Source of the DNA: SAR202 cluster bacterium
Lineage (GTDB): Bacteria > Chloroflexota > Dehalococcoidia > Lucifugimonadales > Lucifugimonadaceae
Assembly (NCBI GenBank): GCA_009392215.1
Contig: VFGZ01000033.1
Coordinates: forward strand, 1-64,000
DNA length: 64,000 nt
Direction: 5' to 3'
Under the pieces are notes generated by a model. It had not been told where the DNA came from, made no database searches, and saw only the letters and a program-made list of their open reading frames with translations. Shown piece by piece: positions 8,996 through 18,323 of this stretch; positions within the stretch are counted from its first letter, which is position 1, and every line of letters starts with the position of its first letter. Position numbers and translations under genes: made by a program.

Positions 8996-9739
8996 TCAGG
9001 GTAAGCGTCCTTCGAGAAGCATTCTTGGGTTGGTTTCAAATAAATCAGTTGATGACTGTTCACCGATTAATTTCGTAACAATACTGAACGAGTCACTGAG
9101 AATCGGTGATCTTGGTGGTCTGTTTGCGTGCATTTCTGAAGCGACCACGTGTGCCATACCTTGCCGTATGAGTTGCTCTGCTGTTTTTTTTGCTTTATCA
9201 CCGAATTGTCCTGTCAAACTACCAGCTGCGATTTGGAGCACCGTACCTTCTTCTACGAGCTGATGTAGTCGCCTTGTGTCGCGCTGGAATTCGATATTTC
9301 TTTCAGGATGTGCAAACACTGGTACTAGTCGTTGTGTTAGGAGTCTCCCAATTACATCGTCTAGGAAAATGGGTAACCGCCCAAAGGGTGGCTCGATCAA
9401 CACAAAGCGTGTCCTATTCAGAGTATTAGACTTATCTGAGTCGATTAGGTCAGGTAATGAAGGAGTTAGATGGTTACAAGTTCCTGTTAATATTTTGATG
9501 CTTGGAATATTCTCTTTTTCAGAATCACTCCGTAGTGATGTGTTTAGTAAATTTGCTACCTCATCCACTTTGTCTCGAGGATAATTTGTAGTTTCCATGT
9601 CCCTTGAATGGGGTGTTGCTACGATTGTGGTGGTTCCGTCTAGGGCGGCTGTAACCGCCATTGGGAGACTTTGGTCTAATGTAAGTGGACCATCATCCAA
9701 TCCTGGCAGTATATGTGTATGGATATCAACTCTTGCCAA
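8996..9739 (-). CDS. CpsB/YwqE-type PHP-domain phosphoesterase
   Basis: A 247-residue PHP-domain protein of the CpsB/YwqE family, manganese-dependent tyrosine phosphatases that act on exopolysaccharide kinases. Metal motifs seen are VDIHTHILPGLDDG at 4-17, ATPHSRD and FAHPERN. Two ligand positions differ from the family: the usual GxE segment reads GTCNHL, and the usual SDAH reads SEMH. Activity or metal choice may be altered. It is followed in the transcript by no gene but is preceded by a PIG-L deacetylase 17 bp upstream. No tyrosine kinase or polysaccharide polymerase gene is in the window, so its partner is unknown. Confidence 0.82.
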   Translation of the reverse strand: MARVDIHTHILPGLDDGPLTLDQSLPMAVTAALDGTTTIVATPHSRDMETTNYPRDKVDEVANLLNTSLRSDSEKENIPSIKILTGTCNHLTPSLPDLIDSDKSNTLNRTRFVLIEPPFGRLPIFLDDVIGRLLTQRLVPVFAHPERNIEFQRDTRRLHQLVEEGTVLQIAAGSLTGQFGDKAKKTAEQLIRQGMAHVVASEMHANRPPRSPILSDSFSIVTKLIGEQSSTDLFETNPRMLLEGRLP

Positions 9740-9756
9740 GTAGTGTTCCCTCTTTT

Positions 9757-10530
9757 CTATTTGCGTGCGGTTAGCATTCGGAACGTTTCGCCGTATTCGA
9801 AGTTGTAGCTTGTTGCTTCTTCCATGTGTTGTTTTCTTATATGTAGGTCTAAATCAGACCCAAAAGATAGGCCGGAGATTTGACTTTCATGCTTCTCAAG
9901 GGCTTCGATTTTTTTGTCGATAGAATCGGTGACATCAATGATTATATTGGGTTGATCGCTGCCCCAAAAAAATAGGTGTTTAACTTTATAGGTCTTGATT
10001 TCATCAGTAAGTTGATCTGGAAAATGTAAATGATCTCGAGCATAAGGATAAATGGCATCTTGAACAGTTGTTCCGACTTGTCGATGGTCACGGTGTTGGA
10101 ACCTATTTATTCGGTGTTGGTCATGGGTTAGTACTATTTCTGGGCGATATTTCCTTAACGTGTAGACCACCTCTTCAAGAAAAATACGGTTAGCTTCGAG
10201 TTCTCCATCAGGATGATTTAGCACAACAATTTCGCCCACGCCGATAATATCTGCGGCTGCACGTTGTTCCGCTGAACGAATACTTACAATGCGGTCAGAA
10301 GTCATTTTAGTATCGTTACTACCACTGCTACCAGTTGTGCACTGGAGATAGGTAATTTCACATCCCTCTGAGGACCATCGAGCTGCGGTAGCGCCTGCTC
10401 CGATTTCAGCATCATCTGGATGAGCAAAGATGACCATTGCTCGTTTTGGTATATCTCGCATCACATCGAATTTGGGGATTTGATTACTCATCGAAAATGT
10501 GTGGTTCATGTGATCTCCGGATTGGGGCAT
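9757..10530 (-). CDS. PIG-L/LmbE family N-deacetylase
   Basis: Zinc-dependent de-N-acetylase of the PIG-L family (257 residues), which also contains MshB of mycothiol and BshB of bacillithiol synthesis. The metal motif AHPDDAE is near residue 36, and the second site is in RDHRQV in the middle of the protein. The first roughly 25 residues are poorly conserved in character, so the true start could be an internal ATG such as that of MSNQIP or MNHTF. It is transcribed ahead of the CpsB-like gene with a 17 bp gap. The substrate is probably an N-acetylglucosaminyl conjugate, but the family is large and this is not proof. Confidence 0.88.
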   Translation of the reverse strand: MPQSGDHMNHTFSMSNQIPKFDVMRDIPKRAMVIFAHPDDAEIGAGATAARWSSEGCEITYLQCTTGSSGSNDTKMTSDRIVSIRSAEQRAAADIIGVGEIVVLNHPDGELEANRIFLEEVVYTLRKYRPEIVLTHDQHRINRFQHRDHRQVGTTVQDAIYPYARDHLHFPDQLTDEIKTYKVKHLFFWGSDQPNIIIDVTDSIDKKIEALEKHESQISGLSFGSDLDLHIRKQHMEEATSYNFEYGETFRMLTARK

Positions 10531-10717
10531 CCTAAGTTTTCATCCCTTGCATTGCGACTATGATAGCGGCCTTAAGTTACTGTTTAGGGAATAGGCCACT
10601 TATGCAGCGGATAATTCATCCTAGATATAAACTTTAAAATGGCTTCTATCTAATTGTCATTTAACTCAAATGGGCAAGTGGTTTTGTTTGTGATTTAATC
10701 CCTGTGTAGGAGATCTT

Positions 10718-11962
10718 ATGTCAACGGTTGCCATTTCTGATCCTGAGATCGCTCAGGTTATTGAAAATGAACAAAGGCGTCAGCGCCATCAGCTCGTCAT
10801 GATTGCATCTGAGAATTATGCGAGCAGAGCAGTACTGGAAACCACTGGTTCTGTTTTGACCAACAAATATTCTGAAGGTTACCCGGGACGTCGATACTAT
10901 GCGGGATGTGAAAATGTTGACGAATCAGAGCAGTTAGCAATTGAGCGTGCGAAGCAACTTTTCGGAGCTGAACATGCCAATGTCCAACCTCACTCGGGTT
11001 CACAAGCAAATATGGCTGCTTTTTTTTCTCTTGTTAAGCCTGGGGATCGCATTATGGCGATGTCGCTAAACCATGGGGGGCATTTAACTCATGGCTCCCC
11101 GGTTAATTTTTCAGGAAAACTTTACGAGTTTGGATTTTATGGTGTGAACGCTGAATCTGAAGCACTTGATTATGAAGAAGTGCAACGGCAGTGTGAAGAA
11201 TTTAAGCCACAAATTGTCATAGCTGGATATACGGCATACCCGATGAGAATTGATTTTAAGAGATTTCGGGAGATCGCGGATTCGATTAATGCAACTTTGC
11301 TGGTTGACATGGCCCATATTGCGGGGCTAATTGCTGGTGGCGTACATCCTTCACCTGTTGAACACGCGGATATTGTTACTAGTACAACTCATAAAACTCT
11401 TCGTGGGCCTCGCGGTGCGATGGCATTGACGAGTAAGTCACTTAGTCGTAAGTACAATTCAGCGGTATTTCCAAATATGCAAGGCGGTCCGATGCAACAT
11501 GCAATTGCAGGCAAAGCTGTTGCATATAGAGAGGCAATGCAGCCGGAATTCAAAGAGTATGCTAAGCAAGTTGTTCAGAATGCCAAGGTGCTTGCAACTG
11601 GGTTGTCGGCGGCAGGCTTAAGAATTGTGGCGGGAGGTACCGAGAATCATATGCTATTGGTTGACACTCGATCAATCGGCATGACGGGTCGTCAAGCAGA
11701 AGAGGCTTTAATAGCCGCTGGCCTTGTGGTAAACAAGAATACAATTCCGTTTGATCCTGAATCACCAATGGTTACTTCCGGAATTCGGATAGGTACACCT
11801 GCGTTGACCTCAAGGGATCTAAAAGCTGACGATATGGAAATTGTTGCGGGGTATATCATAGAGGCACTTGATGCTGTTGATGATGAAGTTAAGTTGGCTA
11901 ATATTGGGATTGAAGTCGCAAAATTTTCATCTCGTTTTCCCGTTCCAGGATTGGATTTGTAG
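10718..11962 (+). CDS. glyA: Serine hydroxymethyltransferase
   Basis: PLP enzyme interconverting serine and glycine with transfer of a one-carbon unit to tetrahydrofolate (414 residues, normal length). Signatures include MIASENYAS, NKYSEGYPGRRYYAGCE and STTHKTLRGPRG, which carries the cofactor lysine. ATG at 10718 follows TAGGAG. It lies divergently from the PIG-L gene with 187 bp between them; that interval contains an AT-rich stretch but no clear element. Complete and unremarkable. Confidence 0.97.
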   Translation: MSTVAISDPEIAQVIENEQRRQRHQLVMIASENYASRAVLETTGSVLTNKYSEGYPGRRYYAGCENVDESEQLAIERAKQLFGAEHANVQPHSGSQANMAAFFSLVKPGDRIMAMSLNHGGHLTHGSPVNFSGKLYEFGFYGVNAESEALDYEEVQRQCEEFKPQIVIAGYTAYPMRIDFKRFREIADSINATLLVDMAHIAGLIAGGVHPSPVEHADIVTSTTHKTLRGPRGAMALTSKSLSRKYNSAVFPNMQGGPMQHAIAGKAVAYREAMQPEFKEYAKQVVQNAKVLATGLSAAGLRIVAGGTENHMLLVDTRSIGMTGRQAEEALIAAGLVVNKNTIPFDPESPMVTSGIRIGTPALTSRDLKADDMEIVAGYIIEALDAVDDEVKLANIGIEVAKFSSRFPVPGLDL

Positions 11963-12093
11963 CACGCTTTTATAGGTAATTTCTATATTTGGCATATAAG
12001 CATAAGAATTGTTGTATTAAATTTATGCAGATGCTTTGCATGGACGTGGTAGAATGACTAGGTTTAGCAATATTTTTAGAAGAGTATGGTGGA

Positions 12094-12417
12094 GTGTTGA
12101 GAAAGTACGAATTGGTTTGGATTCTCGGTGGTGATGTTGATGAAGAGCAAGGCACCGAGTCTATTGAAAAAATTACCTCACTTGTTACTGATGCTGGTGG
12201 CGAAGTAACTGGCACTGATATTTGGGGTAAACGTGCGCTTGCTTATCCTATTAAGAAAAATAGCGAAGGTTACTATCTTCAGGCAAATTTCGAAATAGAT
12301 GGGCTGAAGACGCAAGGTTTTGAGCGCGCTATCTACGCCGATCAATCGATTATCAGGCACTTGTTGGTTCGGGATGAAAATTCTACTGATATTGCTGATG
12401 AAGAACCTGAGCAGTAG
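12094..12417 (+). CDS. rpsF: 30S ribosomal protein bS6
   Basis: Small-subunit protein of 107 residues that pairs with bS18 on the platform. YELVWILGGD near the N-terminus and the segment GKRALAYPIKKNSEGYY are typical. GTG at 12094 is used, with a TTG next to it at 12097; the ribosome site is weak or overlaps the start (GGTGGA at 12088-12093). First gene of the conserved rpsF-ssb-rpsR order. The acidic C-terminus (EEPEQ) is common. Confidence 0.95.
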   Translation: MLRKYELVWILGGDVDEEQGTESIEKITSLVTDAGGEVTGTDIWGKRALAYPIKKNSEGYYLQANFEIDGLKTQGFERAIYADQSIIRHLLVRDENSTDIADEEPEQ

Positions 12418-12452
12418 AGATTTTGTTATGTGCAAGCAACGGATCAATGTAA

Positions 12453-12908
12453 TTGAATCTTAATCAGATACTCCTTATCGGACGCGCAGGGACTGATCCT
12501 GAAATGCGTTACACTCCGAGTGGGACACCGGTTACGAATTTTCGTTTAGCGGTTAGTAATAACAGGCGTGACGCCAATGGAGAGTGGACCGAGGACACAG
12601 AGTGGTTCACTGTGACAGCATGGGAGCGTCAGGCAGAGTCAGTAAATCAGTATCTGTCTAAGGGCCGTCGTGTTTTTGTGGACGGTAGACTGTCTACGCG
12701 GCAGTACACTAGTAGCTCCGGCGAAGCCCGTACGTCCTTAGAAGTGCGAGCATTTAAGGTTGTTTTTCTTGATTCACCAACTGGGGAATCAACTAATGCT
12801 AATGAGGATATTCCATCAGAAGCACAATCTTATATATCACGAGGATCAGGTTCCGAAGAACCTAGAGAAAATAAACTAACAGAAGACGTGGAGGAACTGC
12901 CTTGGTAG
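12453..12908 (+). CDS. ssb: Single-stranded DNA-binding protein
   Basis: An OB-fold SSB of 151 residues. MNLNQILLIGRAGTDPEMRY, the block NFRLAVSNNRRD and the segment DTEWFTVTAWERQAE are characteristic. A flexible polar linker from about 110 leads to the acidic tip EDVEELPW, where Trp replaces the Phe of the usual DIPF partner-binding end. Start is TTG at 12453. It lies between rpsF and rpsR as in most bacteria. Confidence 0.95.
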   Translation: MNLNQILLIGRAGTDPEMRYTPSGTPVTNFRLAVSNNRRDANGEWTEDTEWFTVTAWERQAESVNQYLSKGRRVFVDGRLSTRQYTSSSGEARTSLEVRAFKVVFLDSPTGESTNANEDIPSEAQSYISRGSGSEEPRENKLTEDVEELPW

Positions 12909-12976
12909 CAGTTTCCATGCGGGGATGTACGGCAATTAATGCCGATCGTTCCGCTGTCCATTCCGCGAGGTGAAAA

Positions 12977-13528
12977 ATGACAAGTCAGCGAACAACGCAA
13001 GGTGCACGCCCAACATTTCGACGTGGAGGTAGGCGAAGGCGCCAGTGTTTTTGTAAAGAATCCAAAGTCGATTACAAAGACGTATCTAATATCCGTAGAT
13101 TTATTACCGATCGAGGGCGTATTGAGGCGGGTAAGAAATCCGGCAATTGCGCTAAATGTCAACGAACACTGACAATTGCGATCAAACGTGCGCGCCACTT
13201 GGCGTTACTTCCATATGCGCCACATCACCTGCGTGTAACTGGTGAGGTCGCGGTAAACGCCAAGATTACTGAAGACGATGAAGTTGTGAGCGGCGGTTCG
13301 GAGGAATCTAATGAGACCGCCGAATCGACTGATCAAACTCAAGGCGATCTGGGGTCACCTGTTATGGATACTGAACCGGAGTCAGAAATCGAAATACCCT
13401 TAGAAGTTCCAGCAGTGGTAACCGAAACGAAATTGGATGAAGAGGATCAAGAAGATTCAAATCACGTGGAATCTGAATCTCAAGAAACTCCAAATGTTGA
13501 ATCCCCAGATAGTGAAGAAAATAAGTAG
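12977..13528 (+). CDS. rpsR: 30S ribosomal protein bS18 with a long acidic C-terminal extension
   Basis: Residues 1 to about 90 are bS18: CFCKESKVDYKDV, IRRFITDRGRI, and NCAKCQRTLTIAIKRARHL. The two CxC/CxxC pairs make it a zinc-binding form. The open frame then runs on for about 90 residues of almost pure Glu/Asp/Ser/Thr with few basic residues, ending ESPDSEENK, where a normal bS18 (about 75-80 residues) would stop. There is no second domain, so the tail should be disordered and strongly negative on a protein that binds RNA. Start ATG 12977 follows GAGGTG. The reading frame is continuous, so this is not a fusion by frameshift. Confidence 0.93.
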   Translation: MTSQRTTQGARPTFRRGGRRRRQCFCKESKVDYKDVSNIRRFITDRGRIEAGKKSGNCAKCQRTLTIAIKRARHLALLPYAPHHLRVTGEVAVNAKITEDDEVVSGGSEESNETAESTDQTQGDLGSPVMDTEPESEIEIPLEVPAVVTETKLDEEDQEDSNHVESESQETPNVESPDSEENK

Positions 13529-13614
13529 TTTCTTATTACTGTAATTGCGAAGTTTACACGTCGAAAAAGCATACTTAGTAGGATTACGGCTCAAGCGTTT
13601 ACTGAGCGTCGAAT

Positions 13615-14817
13615 ATGTCCAAAGAAGATAAGAGTAAAGACCCTAATGACGTTCCAGGACAGGAAGATCTGGTCGTCGGAGTATCGCCTGGATATCAAGC
13701 TGGTCGTCGCAGTATTACGATGCGTGGTGGCGTAACACGTCGGCAAATGGTTGACGAAAAGCAACAACTGCAAGTTAGATCCCGTCCGTTCATCATCGCT
13801 GCAATTGTTGTTTTACTCGGTATTTTGGCAATTCCGGGGTACGCGTATTTTCAGAATTACGTGTTTCCGCCTCGTGAGTTAGCTCTCAGGGTAGCTGGCA
13901 TGGAATATTCTCGCGGTGACGTGGTGAACTTTATACGTTTCAACCAGAGGATGAGTGAGAATCTGGGAGTCCCGTTCGAGGTTGGGAATTCATTGTTCGA
14001 TGCATTGCAAACTCTCCAAGAAAATGAACTGGCGTTTCAGTTGGCTACCCGTTATGGTATTACTGTTTCTTCAGAAGATGTTGACGATCGTTTGAATACT
14101 ATTTTGGGGTTCGTAGCTAAGACCGTTGCTGAACGAGAATCCCAAGAATACAAGGACAATATTCAAGAAGCGAAACGTCAGTTTATTAACCGAATTGAAA
14201 TGGATGAATCTGTTTTTCGAGATTTTATTCGAAAAAGCATGTTTAAAGAACGTTTACGTGATGTGGTAGCCGAAGAAATACCACGTGTTCAAGCGCAAGT
14301 TCATCTTTATGAGATTATTTTGTTTGATCGTGATCCGGAAGTACGCCGGGCTATCGAGCGTGACTTGGTTACAGGTGATGCTATTGAAAATGTGATTCTT
14401 GAACATTCCCAGGATCCAAATGTACGACGTAATCTTGGGGATCGTGGATGGTTTCCATTTGGCGTGACCCCTGAAATCGATTATTTATTATTCGGCCTTG
14501 ACGGTGAAGGTAACCGACTGCTACCAATTGGTCAATTAAGTGAACCCCGATATGTTGAAGATTCTGATTGGTGGAGTTACCTGGTGGTAGCCGAAGTACA
14601 AGATGCCCGCGAAGTTGATGAAGATAACTTTGAGGCTCTGACTACTCGGGGAATGACGATTTTCTTTAATGAAGAGCGTAAGAATTTCGATCTTCATATG
14701 GTTCTTGATAGTGCCATTTTCGAATGGGTTAACGCGCAAATACGCTTGTCAGCGTTATTACCAACCCCTACTCCGGTTCCGTATGGGGCGGATGGAATGC
14801 CCCAGATAGGACCATAG
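13615..14817 (+). CDS. Membrane-anchored peptidyl-prolyl isomerase (PpiC/SurA-like)
   Basis: A 400-residue protein with a cytoplasmic N-terminus of about 55 residues, one transmembrane anchor at about 58-80, a SurA-N-like helical chaperone region (about 90-215) and a parvulin-type rotamase region (about 220-345) containing the block VHLYEIILFDRD and the segment LGDRGWFPFGVTPE. The C-terminus is proline-rich (LLPTPTPVPYG). Its likely role is folding of exported proteins on the outer face of the membrane. It is followed 2 bp later by hom, so the two are probably co-transcribed. The parvulin core is divergent; activity is not assured. Confidence 0.82.
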   Translation: MSKEDKSKDPNDVPGQEDLVVGVSPGYQAGRRSITMRGGVTRRQMVDEKQQLQVRSRPFIIAAIVVLLGILAIPGYAYFQNYVFPPRELALRVAGMEYSRGDVVNFIRFNQRMSENLGVPFEVGNSLFDALQTLQENELAFQLATRYGITVSSEDVDDRLNTILGFVAKTVAERESQEYKDNIQEAKRQFINRIEMDESVFRDFIRKSMFKERLRDVVAEEIPRVQAQVHLYEIILFDRDPEVRRAIERDLVTGDAIENVILEHSQDPNVRRNLGDRGWFPFGVTPEIDYLLFGLDGEGNRLLPIGQLSEPRYVEDSDWWSYLVVAEVQDAREVDEDNFEALTTRGMTIFFNEERKNFDLHMVLDSAIFEWVNAQIRLSALLPTPTPVPYGADGMPQIGP

Positions 14818-14819
14818 GT

Positions 14820-16154
14820 ATGCGCATGTCTGCTCGTCAGAATGTTCCTGCCGTCGGCGTTGGGTTACTTGGATTAGGTGTTGTTGGATCAGCCGTTGCT
14901 AAGGCTGTACTTTCACAGGATGAGTCAAAGCAACGTGAAATTCCCTTGGCTCTTGTATGTGCAGTAGTTCGAGATCTACACAAAAAACGTTCGATTGACC
15001 TTGATCAATCGATTTTGTCGGACGATCCGCAGGCCGTAATCGGGAATACTAGTGTTGGAATAGTTGTGGAACTGATGGGTGGAGAATATCCGGCTTTCGA
15101 TTACATTGCTAGCTCTCTAGAAGCTGGTAAACATGTTGTAACTGCTAACAAAGAGGTTATGTGCAAAAGAGGGGATGAACTTCTTCGTATAGCGGTCGAT
15201 AACAATGTTGAGTTGCAATATGAAGCTAGTGTTGGCGGTGGTATACCGATTATCGGACCTCTCACAAACGATTTGGCAGCGAATCGGATTCAGAGCATTC
15301 GCGCAATTATCAATGGAACCACTAACTTTATGCTCACTAAGATGGCGCATGAAGCGGCGGACTTTGATGCAGTTTTGGCCGAAGCTCAATCCCTCGGATA
15401 CGCTGAAGCCGATCCGACGGCGGATGTGGATGGATTCGATCCAATGTACAAACTGTCTGTTTTAACTCGACTGGCTTATCACACAGAAATGCCAATTGAT
15501 GGCATTCATCGTGAAGGCATACGAGATATTCATGTCAAAGACTTCAGGTATGCGAGTGAATTGGGCTATACGATCAAACTATTGGCAGCAGCGCAAACGC
15601 ATGGTGAATCAGGATTATTGGCTCGAGTACATCCGGCGCTTATTCCGCTTGAAGTTCCAATGGCTGCAGTCAATGGAGTGTTAAATGCTGTTGAGGTAGA
15701 AGGGGACTTAGTTGGTTCACTATGGTTCCAAGGACCTGGTGCTGGTGCTGAACCCACTGCAAGCGCTGTGGTAGGTGATATTTTGAAGATCACCGAAAGT
15801 TCGGGCAATAATTCGTATCGGTCAGCAGCTTTCGCTTCATTTAAAATCAGTTCGATGGATGACCATGTTTGTCAGTATTACATGAGGTTGACGGCATCTG
15901 ATCAACCGGGCGTTTTAGCTAACGTTGCAAGGGTTTTGGGTGATGCAGGTATTAGCATTAGCGCCGTCTTGCAAAAAGATACCGATATTGAGAAAACACA
16001 GGCCGATCTGGTGATAATGACTCATCCAGCGCGCGAGGCTAATATGCAGACAGCCGTGAGTTTGATTAGGAAACTTGAAACGGTCATTCGGATGGATAAC
16101 CTCATACGAGTTGAGAATTACACCGGTCGGTTGCAAAAGAGGACCTTGCTTTAA
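14820..16154 (+). CDS. hom: Homoserine dehydrogenase
   Basis: NAD(P)-dependent reduction of aspartate semialdehyde to homoserine (444 residues). GLLGLGVVGSAV near residue 15 is the cofactor site, ANKEVM and the segment NGTTNFMLTKM the catalytic region, and the residues after about 350 form an ACT domain for feedback control (MRLTASDQPGVLANVARVL). ATG 14820 lies 2 bp after the foldase stop. It is followed by thrC; thrB is not in the window. Confidence 0.96.
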   Translation: MRMSARQNVPAVGVGLLGLGVVGSAVAKAVLSQDESKQREIPLALVCAVVRDLHKKRSIDLDQSILSDDPQAVIGNTSVGIVVELMGGEYPAFDYIASSLEAGKHVVTANKEVMCKRGDELLRIAVDNNVELQYEASVGGGIPIIGPLTNDLAANRIQSIRAIINGTTNFMLTKMAHEAADFDAVLAEAQSLGYAEADPTADVDGFDPMYKLSVLTRLAYHTEMPIDGIHREGIRDIHVKDFRYASELGYTIKLLAAAQTHGESGLLARVHPALIPLEVPMAAVNGVLNAVEVEGDLVGSLWFQGPGAGAEPTASAVVGDILKITESSGNNSYRSAAFASFKISSMDDHVCQYYMRLTASDQPGVLANVARVLGDAGISISAVLQKDTDIEKTQADLVIMTHPAREANMQTAVSLIRKLETVIRMDNLIRVENYTGRLQKRTLL

Positions 16155-16179
16155 GTATTAACTGGGAGAGACCTTTCGT

Positions 16180-17244
16180 TTGTTGATGTTTCCAGGTGTG
16201 ATTGACAGGTACAGAGAGTTTTTGCCTGTAGATGATGCTACTCCGAGTGTTTCACTTGGTGAGGGCACTACGCCGCTCGTCAGGTCGAGCAGTATTGGGG
16301 ATTCCCTCGGCTGTAGGGAATTATATTTTAAACTTGAAGGGTGTAATCCGACAGGGTCATTTAAAGATCGGGGGATGGTCGTCGCAATTGCTAAGGCTTT
16401 GGAGGCGGGCAAGACCCGTATCATTTGCGCTTCCACCGGCAATACGAGTGCGTCTGCAGCCGCTTACGGGGCGAGATATCAACTGGAGACTCTTGTTCTG
16501 GTTCCTGCTGGTGAAATCGCGTTAGGTAAGCTAGCCCAGGCCATGGCTTATGGAGCCCGTATCTTAGCTGTCAACGGGAGTTTTGATGAAGCGTTGACTA
16601 CGGTTAAAGGAATAGTTGAATCTTGGGATATTGAATTGGTAAATTCCCTTAATCCCTATCGTATCGAGGGACAGAAGACAGGGGCTTTTGAGATTGTGGA
16701 TGATCTGGGAGGAGCTCCAGATATTCTCTGCATCCCAGTTGGAAATGCTGGCAACATTACTGCTTATTGGAAGGGTTTCAAAGAGTATCGTGGGATTGGG
16801 CGTATTGGAAAAACCCCAAAAATGATGGGGTTTCAAGCTGCTGGTGCGGCACCTATTGTTCGTGGTGTTCCCATATCGAATCCGAAAACTATAGCTACGG
16901 CGATTCGTATTGGTAATCCAGCCAGCTGGGAACAGGCCGAAGTAGCGAGAGATGAATCAGCGGGTTTGATAGAGATGGTTGATGATAATGCAATTGTCGA
17001 AGCCTATCTTCGCTTGGCGCGTGAAGAGGGTATTTTCTGTGAACCAGCATCTGCTGCATCGGTTGCTGGTTTACTTAAGCTGCCTGAGCTCGATGTAGAT
17101 TTGACCGGTAAGACAATTGTGTGCGTTCTTACTGGCAATGGCTTGAAAGATCCTGGGACCGCTGAGAAACGTGCACTTGTGGAGCTGGAATATGTTGAGC
17201 CGGATGTGGTTTCAGTGATGAATTTGCTAGCCAGTGGTAAGTAG
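16180..17244 (+). CDS. thrC: Threonine synthase
   Basis: PLP fold-type II enzyme converting O-phosphohomoserine to threonine (354 residues, the short bacterial/archaeal form). FKLEGCNPTGSFKDRGM carries the cofactor lysine, CASTGNTSASAAAY the phosphate loop, and CVLTGNGLKDP is near the C-terminus. TTG at 16180 is preferred because GGGAGAG (16163-16169) is well spaced; ATG 16186 is an alternative. It forms a threonine operon with hom 25 bp upstream. With a citramalate route present elsewhere, threonine need not feed isoleucine synthesis. Confidence 0.95.
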   Translation: MLMFPGVIDRYREFLPVDDATPSVSLGEGTTPLVRSSSIGDSLGCRELYFKLEGCNPTGSFKDRGMVVAIAKALEAGKTRIICASTGNTSASAAAYGARYQLETLVLVPAGEIALGKLAQAMAYGARILAVNGSFDEALTTVKGIVESWDIELVNSLNPYRIEGQKTGAFEIVDDLGGAPDILCIPVGNAGNITAYWKGFKEYRGIGRIGKTPKMMGFQAAGAAPIVRGVPISNPKTIATAIRIGNPASWEQAEVARDESAGLIEMVDDNAIVEAYLRLAREEGIFCEPASAASVAGLLKLPELDVDLTGKTIVCVLTGNGLKDPGTAEKRALVELEYVEPDVVSVMNLLASGK

Positions 17245-17300
17245 CTGATGGTTGGCGCAAATTCTAGTTAGACATTGTTTCAGAAAGAAAACTTTTCAAA

Positions 17301-18311
17301 TTGACTTGTTGTAGTGTTCAAATTGAAACGGCAACTTTTGAAAGCCTGGGATTTGAATGGCAAAGCATGATTCAAAATTGCTTGGAACCGACGTTCTTTG
17401 ACCATCTAGTCTGGCATAAAACTTGGTGGTCGGAGTTCGGAAATGATTTTGAACTTAAGCTCTTAGCTGCTTATTCAGAATCGGGGAACATGAAATTGAT
17501 TGCTCCGTTGATGGTTGATGGTGACGAGATAAGCTTTATTGGAAGCACTGATCTTGTTGATTATCACGATTTCCTGATCAAAGAGCCCTTAGACGTTGCC
17601 TGTATTCAGTCATTGACGCAAGTTATTCATGGGATGAAGGATATAAACAAGATTTGTTTGGAATCGCTTCCAGAACGCTCTCCTACAATAATCCAGTTTC
17701 GTTCATATGCCGAGCAACTTGGGTGGAAAGTGGAGATTGCTCAAGAGGACGTCGCTCCTCGTATCGAATTACCTTCAACGTGGGATGACTACATGACTAG
17801 CCTGCGTAAGAAAGATCGTCATGAATTGCGTCGTAAGTTTCGCAGACTCGAAGAAGCAGGTCATACCGTTCAGGTTGAATTGACTTCACCTGTTGACGTG
17901 GAGAATGCTATGGCTGATTTTATACGTTTGCACCGTATGAGCACGGTAGGGAAAGAACAGTTCATGACGCGTCAACGAGAACGATTTTTCCGCAACGTTA
18001 GTGTTGAACTTGCTAAAGAAGGTTTGACTAGGCTTTGTTTTCTTGAAGTTAACAATGAGAGAGTGGCTGCCTCGTTGTCATTTGTTTGCAAAGGGGTACG
18101 ATATTTATATAACAGTGGCTATAACCCCACTCATTCTAATTTGTCGGTTGGTTTGTTGAATCACGCGCTGGCAATAAAATCTTCTATTGAGTCAGGGCAT
18201 AGCGTTTTTGATTTCATGCGTGGGAATGAAGCGTATAAATATCACTTGGGGGGTATTGATCGGCAGATTTGTGCTGTGACTGCTTTACGTCAATCTGACA
18301 GCATGAATTAA
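17301..18311 (+). CDS. FemAB/CelD-like GNAT acyltransferase
   Basis: A 336-residue protein of the FemAB/BioF2-like (CelD) acetyltransferase group. DYMTSLRKKDRHELRRKFRR mid-protein and the C-terminal block SVFDFMRGNEAYKYHLGG are the family hallmarks. Members acylate cell-envelope sugars or peptides, often in polysaccharide loci. Start TTG 17301 is uncertain. It is followed 12 bp later by an MshA-like glycosyltransferase, which suggests a shared small-glycoside or envelope substrate. Confidence 0.82.
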   Translation: MTCCSVQIETATFESLGFEWQSMIQNCLEPTFFDHLVWHKTWWSEFGNDFELKLLAAYSESGNMKLIAPLMVDGDEISFIGSTDLVDYHDFLIKEPLDVACIQSLTQVIHGMKDINKICLESLPERSPTIIQFRSYAEQLGWKVEIAQEDVAPRIELPSTWDDYMTSLRKKDRHELRRKFRRLEEAGHTVQVELTSPVDVENAMADFIRLHRMSTVGKEQFMTRQRERFFRNVSVELAKEGLTRLCFLEVNNERVAASLSFVCKGVRYLYNSGYNPTHSNLSVGLLNHALAIKSSIESGHSVFDFMRGNEAYKYHLGGIDRQICAVTALRQSDSMN

Positions 18312-18323
18312 CACATCTACTTT

